From assembly GCA_033239005.1 (NCBI GenBank), contig BSQZ01000005.1, positions 8,364,501 through 8,428,500 of the forward strand: a DNA stretch of 64,000 bases, written 5' to 3'. The notes under the pieces were generated by a model. It was not told the DNA's origin. It was given only the letters and a program-made list of their open reading frames with translations, and did no database searches. The stretch's first letter is position 1. The number at the start of each line of letters is the position of its first letter. Of this stretch, positions 15,180-25,400 are shown one piece after another. This DNA is from Lamellibrachia satsuma (taxonomy: Eukaryota > Annelida > Polychaeta > Sabellida > Siboglinidae). A program made the translations under genes and the position numbers.

Positions 15180-16480
15180 TATGAATAGTTTATGCAACAT
15201 CTGCAGACGATTTAATAAAAACTGCCTATTTTTTTTCGAATCATCAAAAAAAATTATTTCAGTTGTTAGATCTGGTAAGGATCAAAATAGTGGATATCCA
15301 AAATGTTAAACACTGTGTGGGTCAATGCTGATCATGGGTGTGACTTCCATCCCCTCGCCAATCACATGAAAAAGTAAAAAAACATTCAGTTGAGGAAGCA
15401 CCTTTAAGATATCTAAATATTTGGGGTTTGTCTTTTCTTTTCCACAGGTAATTAGCATAATCTGTGGTGCCAACTGCACAACAAAGTAACATTAACAAAA
15501 CAGCTGTACACTACAGTCAACTATGAGTAGATTGCCAGCCAATTGTTGGCAAAATGATGATGTTTGGGACAATACAATAGTGGACATTTTCCAAAAGTAG
15601 GCATATGTTAGTATCTAGTTAACAACATGTAACATTACATGGCTAATTACTTTGTTTTAGTGTAATTTCAACAAAAAGAAAGATGGTTTATAACAGTTTA
15701 GTTTACTCACAGGTGACATCATCGTGCTCATAAAGCATCTCATCTGCAACAATCTAATATTACCATCTGAAAGTCTACTGGCCTAGTAACTGTTATTCTA
15801 AATTAGAATTTTTTCATACCAAAACATCTGGACATATGCCATTTATCGTATAGCTGCAAATTAAATTAATTAACTACAGCAAATTTAGCATTCTGGTACT
15901 TATGTCATATGACATTTCGAGGGAGGAAATTGATAAATCCTTTGCTACTTCATAACACCAACTCACTGATTAATGATTTTGAATCTGTGAATTGCAAATG
16001 GTTCAAGTTGTGTATAGCATATTTTTTATATTTTTCTCCATCTTACTTTTCTGGGAAAATAGGGTGTGACATATAAAGCGACGGAATTTTGTTCACAGTT
16101 TTCCACCATTTACTCTGTATGACTTAGAATGTTTGTTCAATTTCTTTTTTTGGAAATTAATTCAGGATGGGTTGTAAGGTAGACATTTTTTTATATTGAT
16201 TTAGCCACTTACCTTTTTCTTAGACAGATCATGATACAGCTACTGCCCAAAACTGCTGTGTTCTAAAATTTATTCATGTAATTTTTCCGGTTGACCTGTA
16301 TGTGCAGTTCTATGAAAATCAGGTAACTAAATGATGCTGTTATACACACAACCAACGCACTCTCAAACAAACGTTATATTTTGTTAGAAAGAGGCCAAAA
16401 TATGTTACATAACTTGAAATTGGACGCACACGCAATGGCCCTATCCAACTGTCAAGAATTAGGTGTACACAACAATATTT
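15180..16480. other. AT-rich stretch, no gene recognised
   Basis: No open frame above 60 codons that looks coding, no clear repeat ends. It may be an intron or intergenic part of the duplicated PON region, because PON copy D begins at its right edge. Confidence 0.5.
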
Positions 16481-16487
16481 TCATAAG

Positions 16488-16794
16488 ACTTCTTGCTAAA
16501 CACTCTAACCAGATTTCGACCATCTTGACTGCTCTAACAGTATGGCGCAGCCCATGAAATTAAAATGTTGTGTGTTCAACACATGTTTATGTTTTAGTAA
16601 CTAGTATAGGAACATAGACCCAACACCATGACTTTCGTTTCATTTTAAATGATTGGCAGATATGTTATCATACAAAGACAAGTCTTGTGCAACATGTTCC
16701 AGGTAAGTATATATGGCGAAGACAACACTTTGACATTGACCCAGGTAAGGCGTATGGCAGGACATTCGAGCCTTAAACGCAACGGTTGAACGCG
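16488..16794 (+). pseudogene. PON copy D relic: exon 5 with internal deletion, left flank of the Polinton
   Basis: The sequence is homologous to the reverse complement of 1-312 and to 47.9-48.2 kb. The exon 5 acceptor (gttccag) and the end (TTTGACATTGACCCAG followed by gtaagg) are kept, but about 40 bp inside the 82-bp exon are gone. The Polinton is inserted in the following intron at 16795. The last six bases, AACGCG, are its target duplication. Confidence 0.8.
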
Positions 16795-16939
16795 AGTAGT
16801 TATCGTGCTCTAATGGGACCTCAAAAGAGTCGCCCAGTAAAGAGGTGGTCAGTAACTTCCGGTATGGAGGCTTCTGGGTAGCCCCCAGCGCCCCCTAGCG
16901 GTGACCTACATCCACCACGAGCGCCCCCTAGCGACTGGA
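16795..16939 (+). repeat. Polinton left terminal inverted repeat, 145 bp
   Basis: Pairs with 34283-34427 with two mismatches, at the gtggtcag/gtgatcag and tatggagg/tatagagg positions. It contains two GCGCCCCCTAGCG motifs (16887-16902 and 16920-16934). Confidence 0.97.
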
Positions 16940-16969
16940 GATAACCCTAACGGTTATAACCCCAATATG

Positions 16970-17105
16970 TTGACATGATCCTGACCTGTTGATCTCATGT
17001 GTGTTGACCTCAGTAGTGACCTCTACCCTAACGTAGTGACCGCTACCTGATGACCTTTGATCTCAGTAGTGACCGGTACCCTAACATAGTGACCGCTATC
17101 CTTGA
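16970..17105 (+). repeat. Polinton left subterminal tandem repeat
   Basis: Units of roughly 55-60 bp built on gacctcagtagtgacc, taccctaac and tagtgaccgctac recur two to three times. There is no coding potential. Such subterminal repeats could bind element-encoded proteins; that is inference only. Confidence 0.7.
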
Positions 17106-17209
17106 GGAGTAATTTTATTCCATTTAATCCGTGGTTCGAAGTAGTCCGCGATACCCTACCCGTTGTAGCCCGCGTTACCCTATCACCAACCGACACAACA
17201 CTTCATGAA

Positions 17210-17580
17210 GTCACAAATTTTAATATATAAAAAACCAGCCATACATCATAGTAATAAAAAATAGCTATATAAAATAGCTATATATATCATATTAAAGCAC
17301 ATAAAATCATATTAATATAGTAATATAATCAGTTAAAAATAGTTATATCAAATCATATTAAAGCACATCATATATAGTAATATAAATATGTGAAAATAAC
17401 CATATATTTAATCATATTAAAGCATATAAATATCGTTCAATATATCATTTAAAAATAGTCATATTAAAGCATATAAATAGCGTTCATTATATCATTTAAA
17501 AATAGCCATATTAAAGAATATTAAAGCATAGTAATAATAAAAATAGTCATATATCAAATCATATGAAACGCAGTGTTCGT
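17210..17580. repeat. AT-rich degenerate tandem repeat in the Polinton left arm
   Basis: Variants of catattaaagcatataaatag recur about seven times. It lies just 3' of the minus-strand gene 17610-18657 and probably holds its 3' UTR. It has no open frame of note. Confidence 0.7.
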
Positions 17581-17609
17581 CTGTTAATCAGCCCACAAAT
17601 CGTTCTGTT

Positions 17610-18657
17610 TTACAAATAGGGCGCTGGGGGGTTATTGAAGTCCAGACGCGGCAGTGACTTTCCACGTCTGTCAATAAGTTGTGTAGGTCGTTGTACTGGG
17701 TGTTTTACTACATTGCTGCACTCCCTACACGCCTTTTCCATTTCTATCACGGAACGTGGTATTGCTATTTCCCCTTTATCGTTAAATCCCCACAGCATTT
17801 CCATTTCAATCTGGGAACGTGATTTAAACAGTTTCATTCCTTGCATGACAGCCGGCCACAGGGCTCTGTGTTTTACCAACGCGGCGTAAACGTTAGCAGG
17901 TTGCTGTCTCTGTTGACCCATAGCATTGCAGCCCATGGCAATTTCCATGGTAACCCGCTCTATTGGCCGCACCATTCCTAACTCCACCATAACAGCAAAC
18001 CATAATTTTCTATGGTCTAGAAATGCAGCGTAGTCATTGCATTCGTTGTCCCAACTCTCGGATTGATAACCATCGTCGACGATGTCATCGTTGTCTATGC
18101 GTGGCGTACGAGCACACAACTCCTGCATCACGAACGGCCAGTGGTTTCTATGGAAGCTGAAAAACCAGAGTGAAAGACACATTGAGCCATTGCTAAAGGA
18201 CTGTGTTAAAAGTATCGTATATACATTAAATAGCATATGCACATCTGTTAATAATAAACTATGAGTAGACCTGCTGTGAGCGGTGTACTTTGGATCCGCT
18301 ACAGCGTATGTAATGCTACACCACCAGCACCAGAAACTAGGTCGCGTAAAACTGATAAGACTGACCTGGCGACCTAGCTCGGCCGACGCAGCGCGCGTGC
18401 TATTTATAATCAGACTACCAGCCGCTTAGCAAGAGGCATTGTAACTAGGTCACAGACGCATAAAAGATGTCTCTTAAAGTTAAACTGCGTGTGTTATGTA
18501 GACGCTTTTAAAACATTTTAAAAAAAACAGGAGTACGTATCAGCAAACAACCACGGACAATATGTACTTACGATCGATACAGTATCAGAGTCAACACAAC
18601 GCCAATCTCGATGTAGCCTTGCATCAAGTCGGAAAACAAACCAACGCTAGACAGCAT
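17610..18657 (-). CDS. Two-exon Polinton cargo gene of unknown function with repeated HRxxW motif
   Basis: Not recognised. The gene model is exon 1 18657-18572 (ATG at 18657) and exon 2 18156-17610, joined by GTAAGT at 18571 and a tttttcag acceptor at 18157. Phases match (2 then 1) and the product is 210 aa. The unspliced frame of the same stop would start with a different, artificial N-terminus. The spliced protein shows three similar segments: FHRNHWPFVMQEL, LDHRKLWFAVMVEL and VKHRALWPAVMQGM, so a helix carrying H-R-x-x-W-x-x-V-M has been repeated. Exon 1 is hydrophobic in its second half (IGVVLTLILY), perhaps a signal or membrane segment. An acidic linker (DNDDIVDDG) follows the first repeat, and a CREC pair lies near the C-terminus. 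It is divergent from the rest of the element. Confidence 0.6.
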
Positions 18658-19260
18658 CGTGATGACGTCAGAGGCAACGACAGCGACAGCAGCAGCAGAA
18701 CGACGGTTGCAGAATGGCGGTAAGTGTATAAAGAAATACCTTGTCTGAGGACGGCTTTATATAGGAAACGCTAAACAATGCAGACAGCTGACATAAGCTG
18801 CTATAACACAATAACAAATCCATCAAAGTCAGAAAGTTATGTTAGAAAACACCCATAATAAAATTATTATTAAACTGGAATGCTAATAATCAACTCCCAA
18901 TCCCACTAGAACAATAAGTCATCCTTCACGACGAAAAAAATGTTCGATAATTCTGTCACAGAAGTGTCAGAGAATCGATGCTGAAAGCAAAATCTCATTT
19001 ATCACGTGTAAAAAACAAAGTCAACCAGTTCTCAACTAACGTTGTATCGATTCCAGATATTCTGCATGAAACAGTAAACAACTCTTCCCAGAGATAAGCT
19101 TGTCAACAAACGAACGCTGAATCCGAAAACTCATTTATCACGCATAAAAACACCAAGCACTTATGGAAGTTATTGCTGCATGGAAACTGGTGGACATATA
19201 TGCATTAATTTATGCATGCATTAATTTATATATGCATGCATTAATTTATGCATGCATTTT
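18658..19260. promoter_or_regulatory. Intergenic region between divergent cargo genes
   Basis: It would hold the promoter of the minus-strand gene and of the plus-strand NADAR gene. Visible are two diverged copies of a ctcatttatcacg block (about 18993 and 19131) and a tandem palindromic run of atgcattaattt units at 19199-19258. A candidate plus-strand mini-exon ATGGCG followed by GTAAGT lies at about 18710, but no partner exon in matching phase was identified. Confidence 0.45.
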
Positions 19261-19263
19261 ATG

Positions 19264-19273
19264 TATATAAATA
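19264..19273 (+). promoter_or_regulatory. TATA box of the NADAR gene
   Basis: TATATAAATA about 35 bp before the start codon chosen at 19308. Its position argues against the in-frame ATG at 19248, which lies upstream of it. Confidence 0.55.
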
Positions 19274-19307
19274 CAGTGCATGTAACATTAAACAGCATAA
19301 AATCAGA

Positions 19308-19772
19308 ATGACTCCTCCTATATGCTTCCGTGGAGAAACCTCGTTTTTATCCAATTTCTATGCATGTAGGATACATGCATGGGGTCATGTTTTTAACACA
19401 GTTGAAGCTGCATACCAGTACAGGAAATGCATCTTTTATGGAGATGTCGAGACGGCGCATAAAATGCTAGCCACAAGAACCGGACTACAGGCGAAATACC
19501 TAAGCAAGACCATCCGAGAGAAACAGGAGTTACGCGCGCAGTGGAACAGACAGAGAAGATCTGTAATGATAGCATTAGTTGCTATTAAATTTCGCGACAC
19601 GACATTACGCAAACTATTATTAGAAACATATCCAGCGCCGTTAATGGAAAGCGTGAGAAGTAGGGAGGGATACTGGAGCATGTCCACTTACACTGGACAG
19701 CGTGGACAGAAAGTGTTAGGTCAGATACTCGTGAATTGTCGCGAGTTCATTCGAAAAAACCAGGCGACATAA
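19308..19772 (+). CDS. NADAR (YbiA/DUF1768-like) domain protein
   Basis: 154 aa, essentially a single NADAR domain. The family comprises N-glycosidases acting on ADP-ribose-type or riboflavin-pathway substrates; some bacterial members remove ADP-ribose from guanine in nucleic acid. Visible family signatures are FRGETSFLSNFYACRI at the N-terminus, GHVFNTVEAAYQYRK with the conserved Glu, a middle helix with TGLQAKYLSK, VMIALVAIKFRD, LRKLLLETYPAPLMES, and the end segment VLGQILVNCREFIR. The usual WGxG and GxNxLG motifs are altered here (YWSMSTYTG and GQKVLG), so substrate choice may differ. ATG at 19308 is used because a TATA box lies over the upstream in-frame ATG. It sits in the Polinton cargo region between the divergent gene and the RPA-like gene. 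Domain call is strong; substrate and role are unknown. Confidence 0.85.
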   Translation: MTPPICFRGETSFLSNFYACRIHAWGHVFNTVEAAYQYRKCIFYGDVETAHKMLATRTGLQAKYLSKTIREKQELRAQWNRQRRSVMIALVAIKFRDTTLRKLLLETYPAPLMESVRSREGYWSMSTYTGQRGQKVLGQILVNCREFIRKNQAT

Positions 19773-19929
19773 AGTCTGGCGAGCGCAGCGATAGCAATGC
19801 GCGGCGCATACCAGAGGGCCAGCTGGTAAATATAACACAGACGCGCCACTAAGGGACCCGTAGCTGCAACTGTCATAACACGATTCTCGCAGCGACAGTC
19901 TCTCTCTCTCACTCTACCGAAGCAACAAG

Positions 19930-20430
19930 ATGGCCGCCGCCGCACAACAACAACTCTTCGATGACGAGCACATGATGAACCTGACACGTTTACAGACTCA
20001 GGTAAGCGATGGAACGTACAAGTTTCCAACACCCTTAACCATAGTGTCTACCGCACGGCAGGAGAGATATGTAGTATATACGGCATGCTCACAGTGTCCC
20101 GTTGGCGTCCAGCGTACTAGTAAGGGGTACTATTGTTCGACACACAAATGGCAGCGATCTCCGACGTACAGATTCAACCTCCGTGTCCTCCTGAGGGACA
20201 GCATAGGCAGTGAATGTTGGATTAGCGTATTTGATACGCTGGCAGTTAAAATTCTTGGCTTCACCGCGAACGAGTACGTCGCAATGCAGTCAGAAGACGA
20301 GCGGGTGGCAGCCCTGTCTGTGTTGAGGGGGGTCCGTGTCAGAGCGGTCATTAAAAAGCGCGTCAACACGGACTACGTAAACTACATTGCGTCAGACTTG
20401 GAAGTACTTGACGAAGGATTCTCTTTGTAG
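19930..20430 (+). CDS. RPA1 DBD-C-like zinc-ribbon/OB-fold single-strand DNA-binding protein
   Basis: 166 aa starting in a strong context (AAGATGG). Residues 48-165 resemble the C-terminal OB-fold of the replication protein A large subunit: a zinc ribbon with Cys53, Cys56, Cys69 and His72, then YRFNLRVLLRDSIG, CWISVFDTLAVKILG and a last strand pair VRVRAVIKKRVN / YIASDLEVLD. RPA1 DBD-C contacts single-stranded DNA, so a role in protein-primed replication or strand displacement is likely by inference. Oddities: after codon 24 the reading frame crosses a perfect donor (CAG|GTAAGC at 20002), and the stop codon is the TAG of a good acceptor (ttctctttgtag, ending 20430). Removing this 429-nt segment keeps the phase and joins codon 24 to the downstream frame 20431-20889. 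So the RPA domain may be expressed only when the segment is retained. Confidence 0.75.
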   Translation: MAAAAQQQLFDDEHMMNLTRLQTQVSDGTYKFPTPLTIVSTARQERYVVYTACSQCPVGVQRTSKGYYCSTHKWQRSPTYRFNLRVLLRDSIGSECWISVFDTLAVKILGFTANEYVAMQSEDERVAALSVLRGVRVRAVIKKRVNTDYVNYIASDLEVLDEGFSL

Positions 20431-20889
20431 GAGGAAGACAAAGAGAATGCCGTCGCTACCAGCGCTGACAGCAATGAAAGCACAGGTCCTCCTGTTGACG
20501 AAATAAACACTAATCAAAAGGTACGGGACTGGGAAAATACCATGAATAAAAAGGTACAGAAGTGGTTAGACTCGTATGAAAAACGTAATCTGTTACCATC
20601 CACACCATCCATCACTTCCTGTACCGAACCCACTCTGTGTATAACAGACGAGGAAAGTAACGATGCGGTTATTAGCGTAAGCAGCGAAGCAGCTATGGTC
20701 ATAAGCAGCAGCAGCACCAGCAGCAGCAGCGGCAGCAACAGCAGCAGCAGCAGCAGCAGCAGCGGCAGTGGTGGTAACCATGACAACGATATGCAGGCGA
20801 CGGCAATGAACATAGACAGAATATGGAATCGTACAGAAGCCATGATGAACCAGAACACCTTCAACACATTGATTGATATATGCGGGTAA
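20431..20889 (+). CDS. Open frame in phase with the RPA-like gene, Ser-rich; second exon or separate gene
   Basis: This 152-codon frame continues the phase of the RPA-like gene after a single TAG. It starts with an acidic EEDKENAVATSADS stretch, then has DWENTMNKKVQKWLDSYEKR (amphipathic, helix-like), a run of more than 25 serines and glycines from AGC repeats (20703-20770), and a short helix NIDRIWNRTEAMMNQNTFNTL. The first ATG inside is 20542. It ends at a TAA that overlaps another donor-like GGGTAAGA. It could be exon 2 of a protein that begins at 19930, or an internal-start product. No homology recognised. Confidence 0.45.
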   Translation, partial: EEDKENAVATSADSNESTGPPVDEINTNQKVRDWENTMNKKVQKWLDSYEKRNLLPSTPSITSCTEPTLCITDEESNDAVISVSSEAAMVISSSSTSSSSGSNSSSSSSSSGSGGNHDNDMQATAMNIDRIWNRTEAMMNQNTFNTLIDICG

Positions 20890-20945
20890 GAATGAAGTTC
20901 CTGACATTGATTAAACAGGTGTGTCTTTTGTTGTCCCGTCTATAG

Positions 20946-21122
20946 ATCCATAACGGCCTGCGTCAATTACGCGAGGCGTATGAGAACGATAACGTGGACG
21001 ATGATGATGACAATATAGCACCACCACCACCAGAGCAGCAGCGCAAACGCCGGATGTCATCGTTGCCTGCAAACGATCTGCGGTTGGTGCTCAACAGAAA
21101 ACGTCGGTTTGCAGCACCAACC

Positions 21123-21157
<35 letters not shown>

Positions 21158-21689
21158 GACAACCCCAGCAGCTACGGCGGTGACAGCAGCAGCAGCAGCG
21201 CCAATGACACCGCCACCCCCACCGCCGTCGTGTCTACAAAGCACATTCGCATTCACACCAGCGTCGCCACCATCGTCACCGTCGCCATCATCGCCGTCGA
21301 CGTCATCATTCGAAACACTGAACAAGACATTGATGACACCGCCATCCTCCGACATGCAGCAGCAGCAGCCATGCACCTGCGACCGCTGCTGCGACGAAAA
21401 CATTATATTAGAATCTACACCAAACAAACCGAACATTTTAAATCCATCTACAGCAAATATCATGATCACAGAGGCAATCACACATCTCATCATGCATAAA
21501 TCATACCACACACCTCTAACAGTAGCCGAAGCTACTGTCAATGTATGTGCAGAAGGATTTGTTGTCTATGAAATACATATAGTAATCTTTATGCATGAAG
21601 AGATCGACTTCTCTATATATACAATTATTCACACACGTGACCTCTGTCGTGGTGTAAAAACCCACAAGTCAGCCATTATTCACACGTGA
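20946..21689 (+). CDS. Low-complexity Pro/Ala/Ser-rich frame, possible last exon of the cargo transcript
   Basis: The frame follows a tctatag acceptor-like site. It contains an acidic start (NVDDDDDN), basic EQQRKRRM and LNRKRRF clusters that could act as nuclear signals, long Ala, Pro and Ser runs, and a CTCDRCCDE cysteine cluster. After about 21540 it runs into the E-box repeat and is unlikely to be coding. Joining it to the preceding frame through the donor at 20886 puts it out of phase, so its connection is unresolved. A poly(A) signal AATAAA lies near 21851. Confidence 0.35.
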
Positions 21690-21775
21690 CCTCTGTCGTG
21701 GTGTAAAAACCCACAAGTCAGCCATTATTCACACACGTGACCTCTGTCGTGGTGTAAAAACCCACAAGTTAGTCA
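21630..21775 (+). repeat. Three tandem 49-51 bp repeats with CACGTG
   Basis: The unit cacacgtgacctctgtcgtggtgtaaaaacccacaagt... is repeated at about 21630, 21680 and 21730. Each unit carries a CACGTG E-box. It lies between the low-complexity frame and the PolB promoter region; regulatory function is possible. Confidence 0.8.
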
Positions 21776-21999
21776 TCATCATCAACTTATATATAGAGAA
21801 GCCTGTCTTTTCATATCAGTATATATTTCATAGACAATGTATTCTATTGAATAAAATAGTCAAAATGGAATGGAACGTGTTGTACCTTCATTATTCGCAC
21901 GACTGACACCCCTCTTCACGAAAGGGAAACCCGTAGTCGATTATGATGGACATAGTGGACAATACTAAGTGTCCAAGTTAGGAACGCCTGTGATCGGTC

Positions 22000-22430
22000 A
22001 ATACTACCCATGTTAGGTTATTCGTGATTGGTCAATAGTACCCATGTTAGGAACGCCCCTTTTTAGTAATTGACCAATAGGAATCAAGCTAGGAACGTCT
22101 CTCATCGGTGATTGGACAATAGTAGCCATGTTAATTAGTAATTGACCAATAGGAACGTCTCCTATTAATGATTGACATCTTATCCACCTCGCACCTACTA
22201 TATAGATGTACTGAGAGTCCATAGTACCCATGTTAGGTTATTCGTGACTGGTCAATAGTAGCCATGTTAATTAGTAATTGACCAATAGGAATCAAGCTAG
22301 GAATGTCTCTTATTGCTGATTGGTCAATAGTACCCATGTTAATTAGTAATTGACCAATAGGAACGTCTCTTATTAATGATTGACATGTTATCCACCTCGC
22401 ACGCACTATATAGATGTACTGAGAGTCCAT
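22000..22430 (+). promoter_or_regulatory. Duplicated PolB promoter module
   Basis: A 72-bp block starting at aggaacgtct and ending ctgagagtccat occurs at 22151-22222 and 22359-22430, a period of 208 bp. Each copy holds a TATA box in tactatatagatg or cactatatagatg (about 22198 and 22406). Between and before them, inverted CCAAT boxes recur (ATTGACCAATAGGAA, GTGATTGG, TGATTGGTCAATAG), at least six in 400 bp. The second copy places TATA about 47 bp before the PolB ATG at 22455. A duplicated CCAAT/TATA promoter fits a gene that needs strong or independently controlled expression. Confidence 0.7.
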
Positions 22431-22454
22431 TCCCTCTCAGTTGTAGATGCAGCC

Positions 22455-25400
22455 ATGAAAAGACACCAGTGTCGTCACTGCGAGGTCGCCTTCAACACGT
22501 GCGTAGAACTACAACGTCACGTGCAGAGTACTCACTCGACGCCATCATGCGACTTACATTCATACTCGATGGCACCGCCTATGGTGGCGCCACGCAGCGA
22601 CTATGCAAAGAGAGCGAAATACGCATGCGAGAAATGCGGCGCCACCTTCGGGAGATATAACAACCTACAACGTCACGTAAGGTCGGTATGTAGAGGTAGT
22701 AGTAGTAGTAGTAGTAGTAGAAGTAGAAGTAGTAGTAGAAGCATCGTCTACGCGTGTAAGAAATGCGGACGGAAGTTCGAAAGACGTTACGATCTGACCA
22801 TGCACGCACGAACCGCGTGTGCCGACGTCACCGAACCACCAGCACCAAAGAGATCAACAAGAGAAGACACTATCCCATCCCACAACCATCCACTCGTTAC
22901 CGAGGAAGATCCGTTAGACCCACCTGATCGACTTCCCTTCGCCGATACTCTGTCGACGGAGTTGCTAGATGTCGTTCGTGCGCACTGGTCTGCTATACGG
23001 ACCCACGTGTTCAGAGGTCCACTTCAATGCAGGTACGATTACAGATTAATCACGCTAGACACGACCGACTTGGAACCGTCTTTGAAGATCATGTTCCAGG
23101 AACAGACCAATGCGTTCAAGATTAACCTCAGTTACGGGTTCATTCTGAGAAACAAGAACACGGGTCAATACAAGTACTATCATACCTCTTGTAATTGCTG
23201 TGGACGCTACCTGGACGAACCCAGTCTCGTCACCAACAGCAAGGACTTTGATAAATTTCTCCAACGCATCCGAGAACCCGACCTCTTGCAATGGGCTATC
23301 AATCAAAGACCGGATTCTGCGTGGGTGTGTGAACTCGTGACGAATGTCACTTTTTTCGTTAATCGCATCATCGATCATCCTATAGGATGTGTAGGCATGA
23401 TCTCTCTACCATCCTACATCAAGAGGAAGAAAAGCATCATCGGATTGGAAACGGATCCCATCCATAACAAGAGGTACAAAGATAACCTGTGTCTGTTCCG
23501 ATGTCTGGCCCTGCATCGAGGATGCGATATACGTCGATTGGAACCGGCGGTGAAGACGCTCTACGAGACATACGATCGAGATCACGTACCTATGGAAGAA
23601 TTTACAGGGGTCACGCTGGATGACCTCTATCGCGTAGAGACCACGTTCCAAACGAACGTGTGCGTGTACCGTCTTGTCAATGAGGAGGACTACCGAAATG
23701 GTTCGTCGATCGTTATGCAACTACCCCGAAACAATGTATCTCAACCTTCACGGGACACATTTTTCATTCATCCAAGATGTCTGCATGTACTGACTGACAC
23801 GAGCGCACGTGTACGGGAGGTGTGCGTCGAGTCTATCCTGGCGGCGTGTACCATTCCACACCATCGGTGTTCGAACGTCTGGACGACGAGAACATTCGCG
23901 TGGCTGAATCGTTGCGCTACTATCCGTATCGAGCCACCTTTGATTTCGAGTGTTGGTTCGACACGGAACAACTTCCGTCGGACAGTGACAAGGTCCACTG
24001 GGTGGCGCGTCACGTTCCACTGAGCGTCAGCGTAGCATCCAACGTCCCCGGCCACGAGCGAGTGCAATGTCTCGTCACGGACGGAGACACCAACAAGTTG
24101 GTGAGTAGAATGATGAATATCTTACAAGCGATGAGTGACGCCGCGTACGACAAGATCAAACACTCGTACGAAGTTGTCTTGGATCAACTCGCAGAGGAAC
24201 TGACGAAATGGGACGAAACTGAGAAGGCTGCACGATCAACCGTCGATAAGAAGAAATCTCGTCCGACGACCAATCCATACAAAAAGCTGATGGGACAACT
24301 CTATGGCTGGATGCATCAGTTACCTGTCATCGGGTTCAATTCGGGTAAGTATGATCTCAATGCCATCAAACAGTTTCTCATACCCTACTTCTTATCCACC
24401 GGATCAAAGGAACAAGAAGAACAAGAAGAACAAGACGACAAAGACGAAGAGAATGAGGGTGTCGGTACTTTTTTCGTCATCAAGCGCAACAACACTTTCA
24501 TGTGTCTTTCGACGGAGCAGTTGAAATTCCTTGACATGACCAACTACATAGCTCCCGGGTTCAGTTACGACAAGTATCTGAAGGCATACGGATGCGAGGT
24601 GACAAAAGGTCATTTCCCGTACGAGTACATGGACCGTCTGGAGAGACTCGACGACACTGCACTTCCATCGAAACAGGCCTTCTTCAGTCGACTGAAGAAC
24701 GAAGGTATTTCCGACGAGGATTATGCCAGTTGTCAAGAGGCCTGGCGCAACAATTCCATGACGACTTTGCGAGACTTTCTCGTCTGGTACAACAACAGAG
24801 ACGTGGTTCCCTTTCTGCAGGCCATCGACAGACAGTTTGCCTTCTACGAACAACGTGGCATAGACATGTTCAAGCAAGGCATCAGCGTACCTGGTCTGAC
24901 CTTGCTCTACCTGTTCAACGACCTTCCCGAGAAGACTTACTTTACCATCTTCAACGAGAAGAATAAAGATCTTCATCATCTCGTCAAAGATCACGTGGTT
25001 GGCGGGGCTTCGCTCATTTTTCATCGCTATCACGAGAAAGGGGTCACCACGCTACGTCAGAACGAGTACGGAGAGGCCGCTCGTCCTTGTAGGTCCATCG
25101 TTGGATACGACGCCAATGCTCTGTACTTGTGGTCACTCATGCAAGACATGCCTATGGGATGGTACACGCGACGACGGGAAGAGAAAGATTTCCGACCGGA
25201 ATCGGCGCAGCTGTACGGTCAGATGGCTGCAGAATGGTTGACTTGGGAATCCGAACGCACGGGACGCGTCATACGACACCAGATCAACGGTAGAGAGAAG
25301 AGAATAGGCAAACTGCTGGTGGACGGGTGGTGCAGCGAGACGAAAACGGCTTATCAGTACCATGGATGTTTTTTCCATGGTCACTCGTGCACTGGCAAAG

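Noticed and set aside
19930..20430. Helitron origin of the RPA-like gene
   Set aside because: Helitrons can carry RPA-like genes, but no Rep/helicase, CTRRT end or hairpin was seen, and the gene lies inside clear Polinton TIRs.
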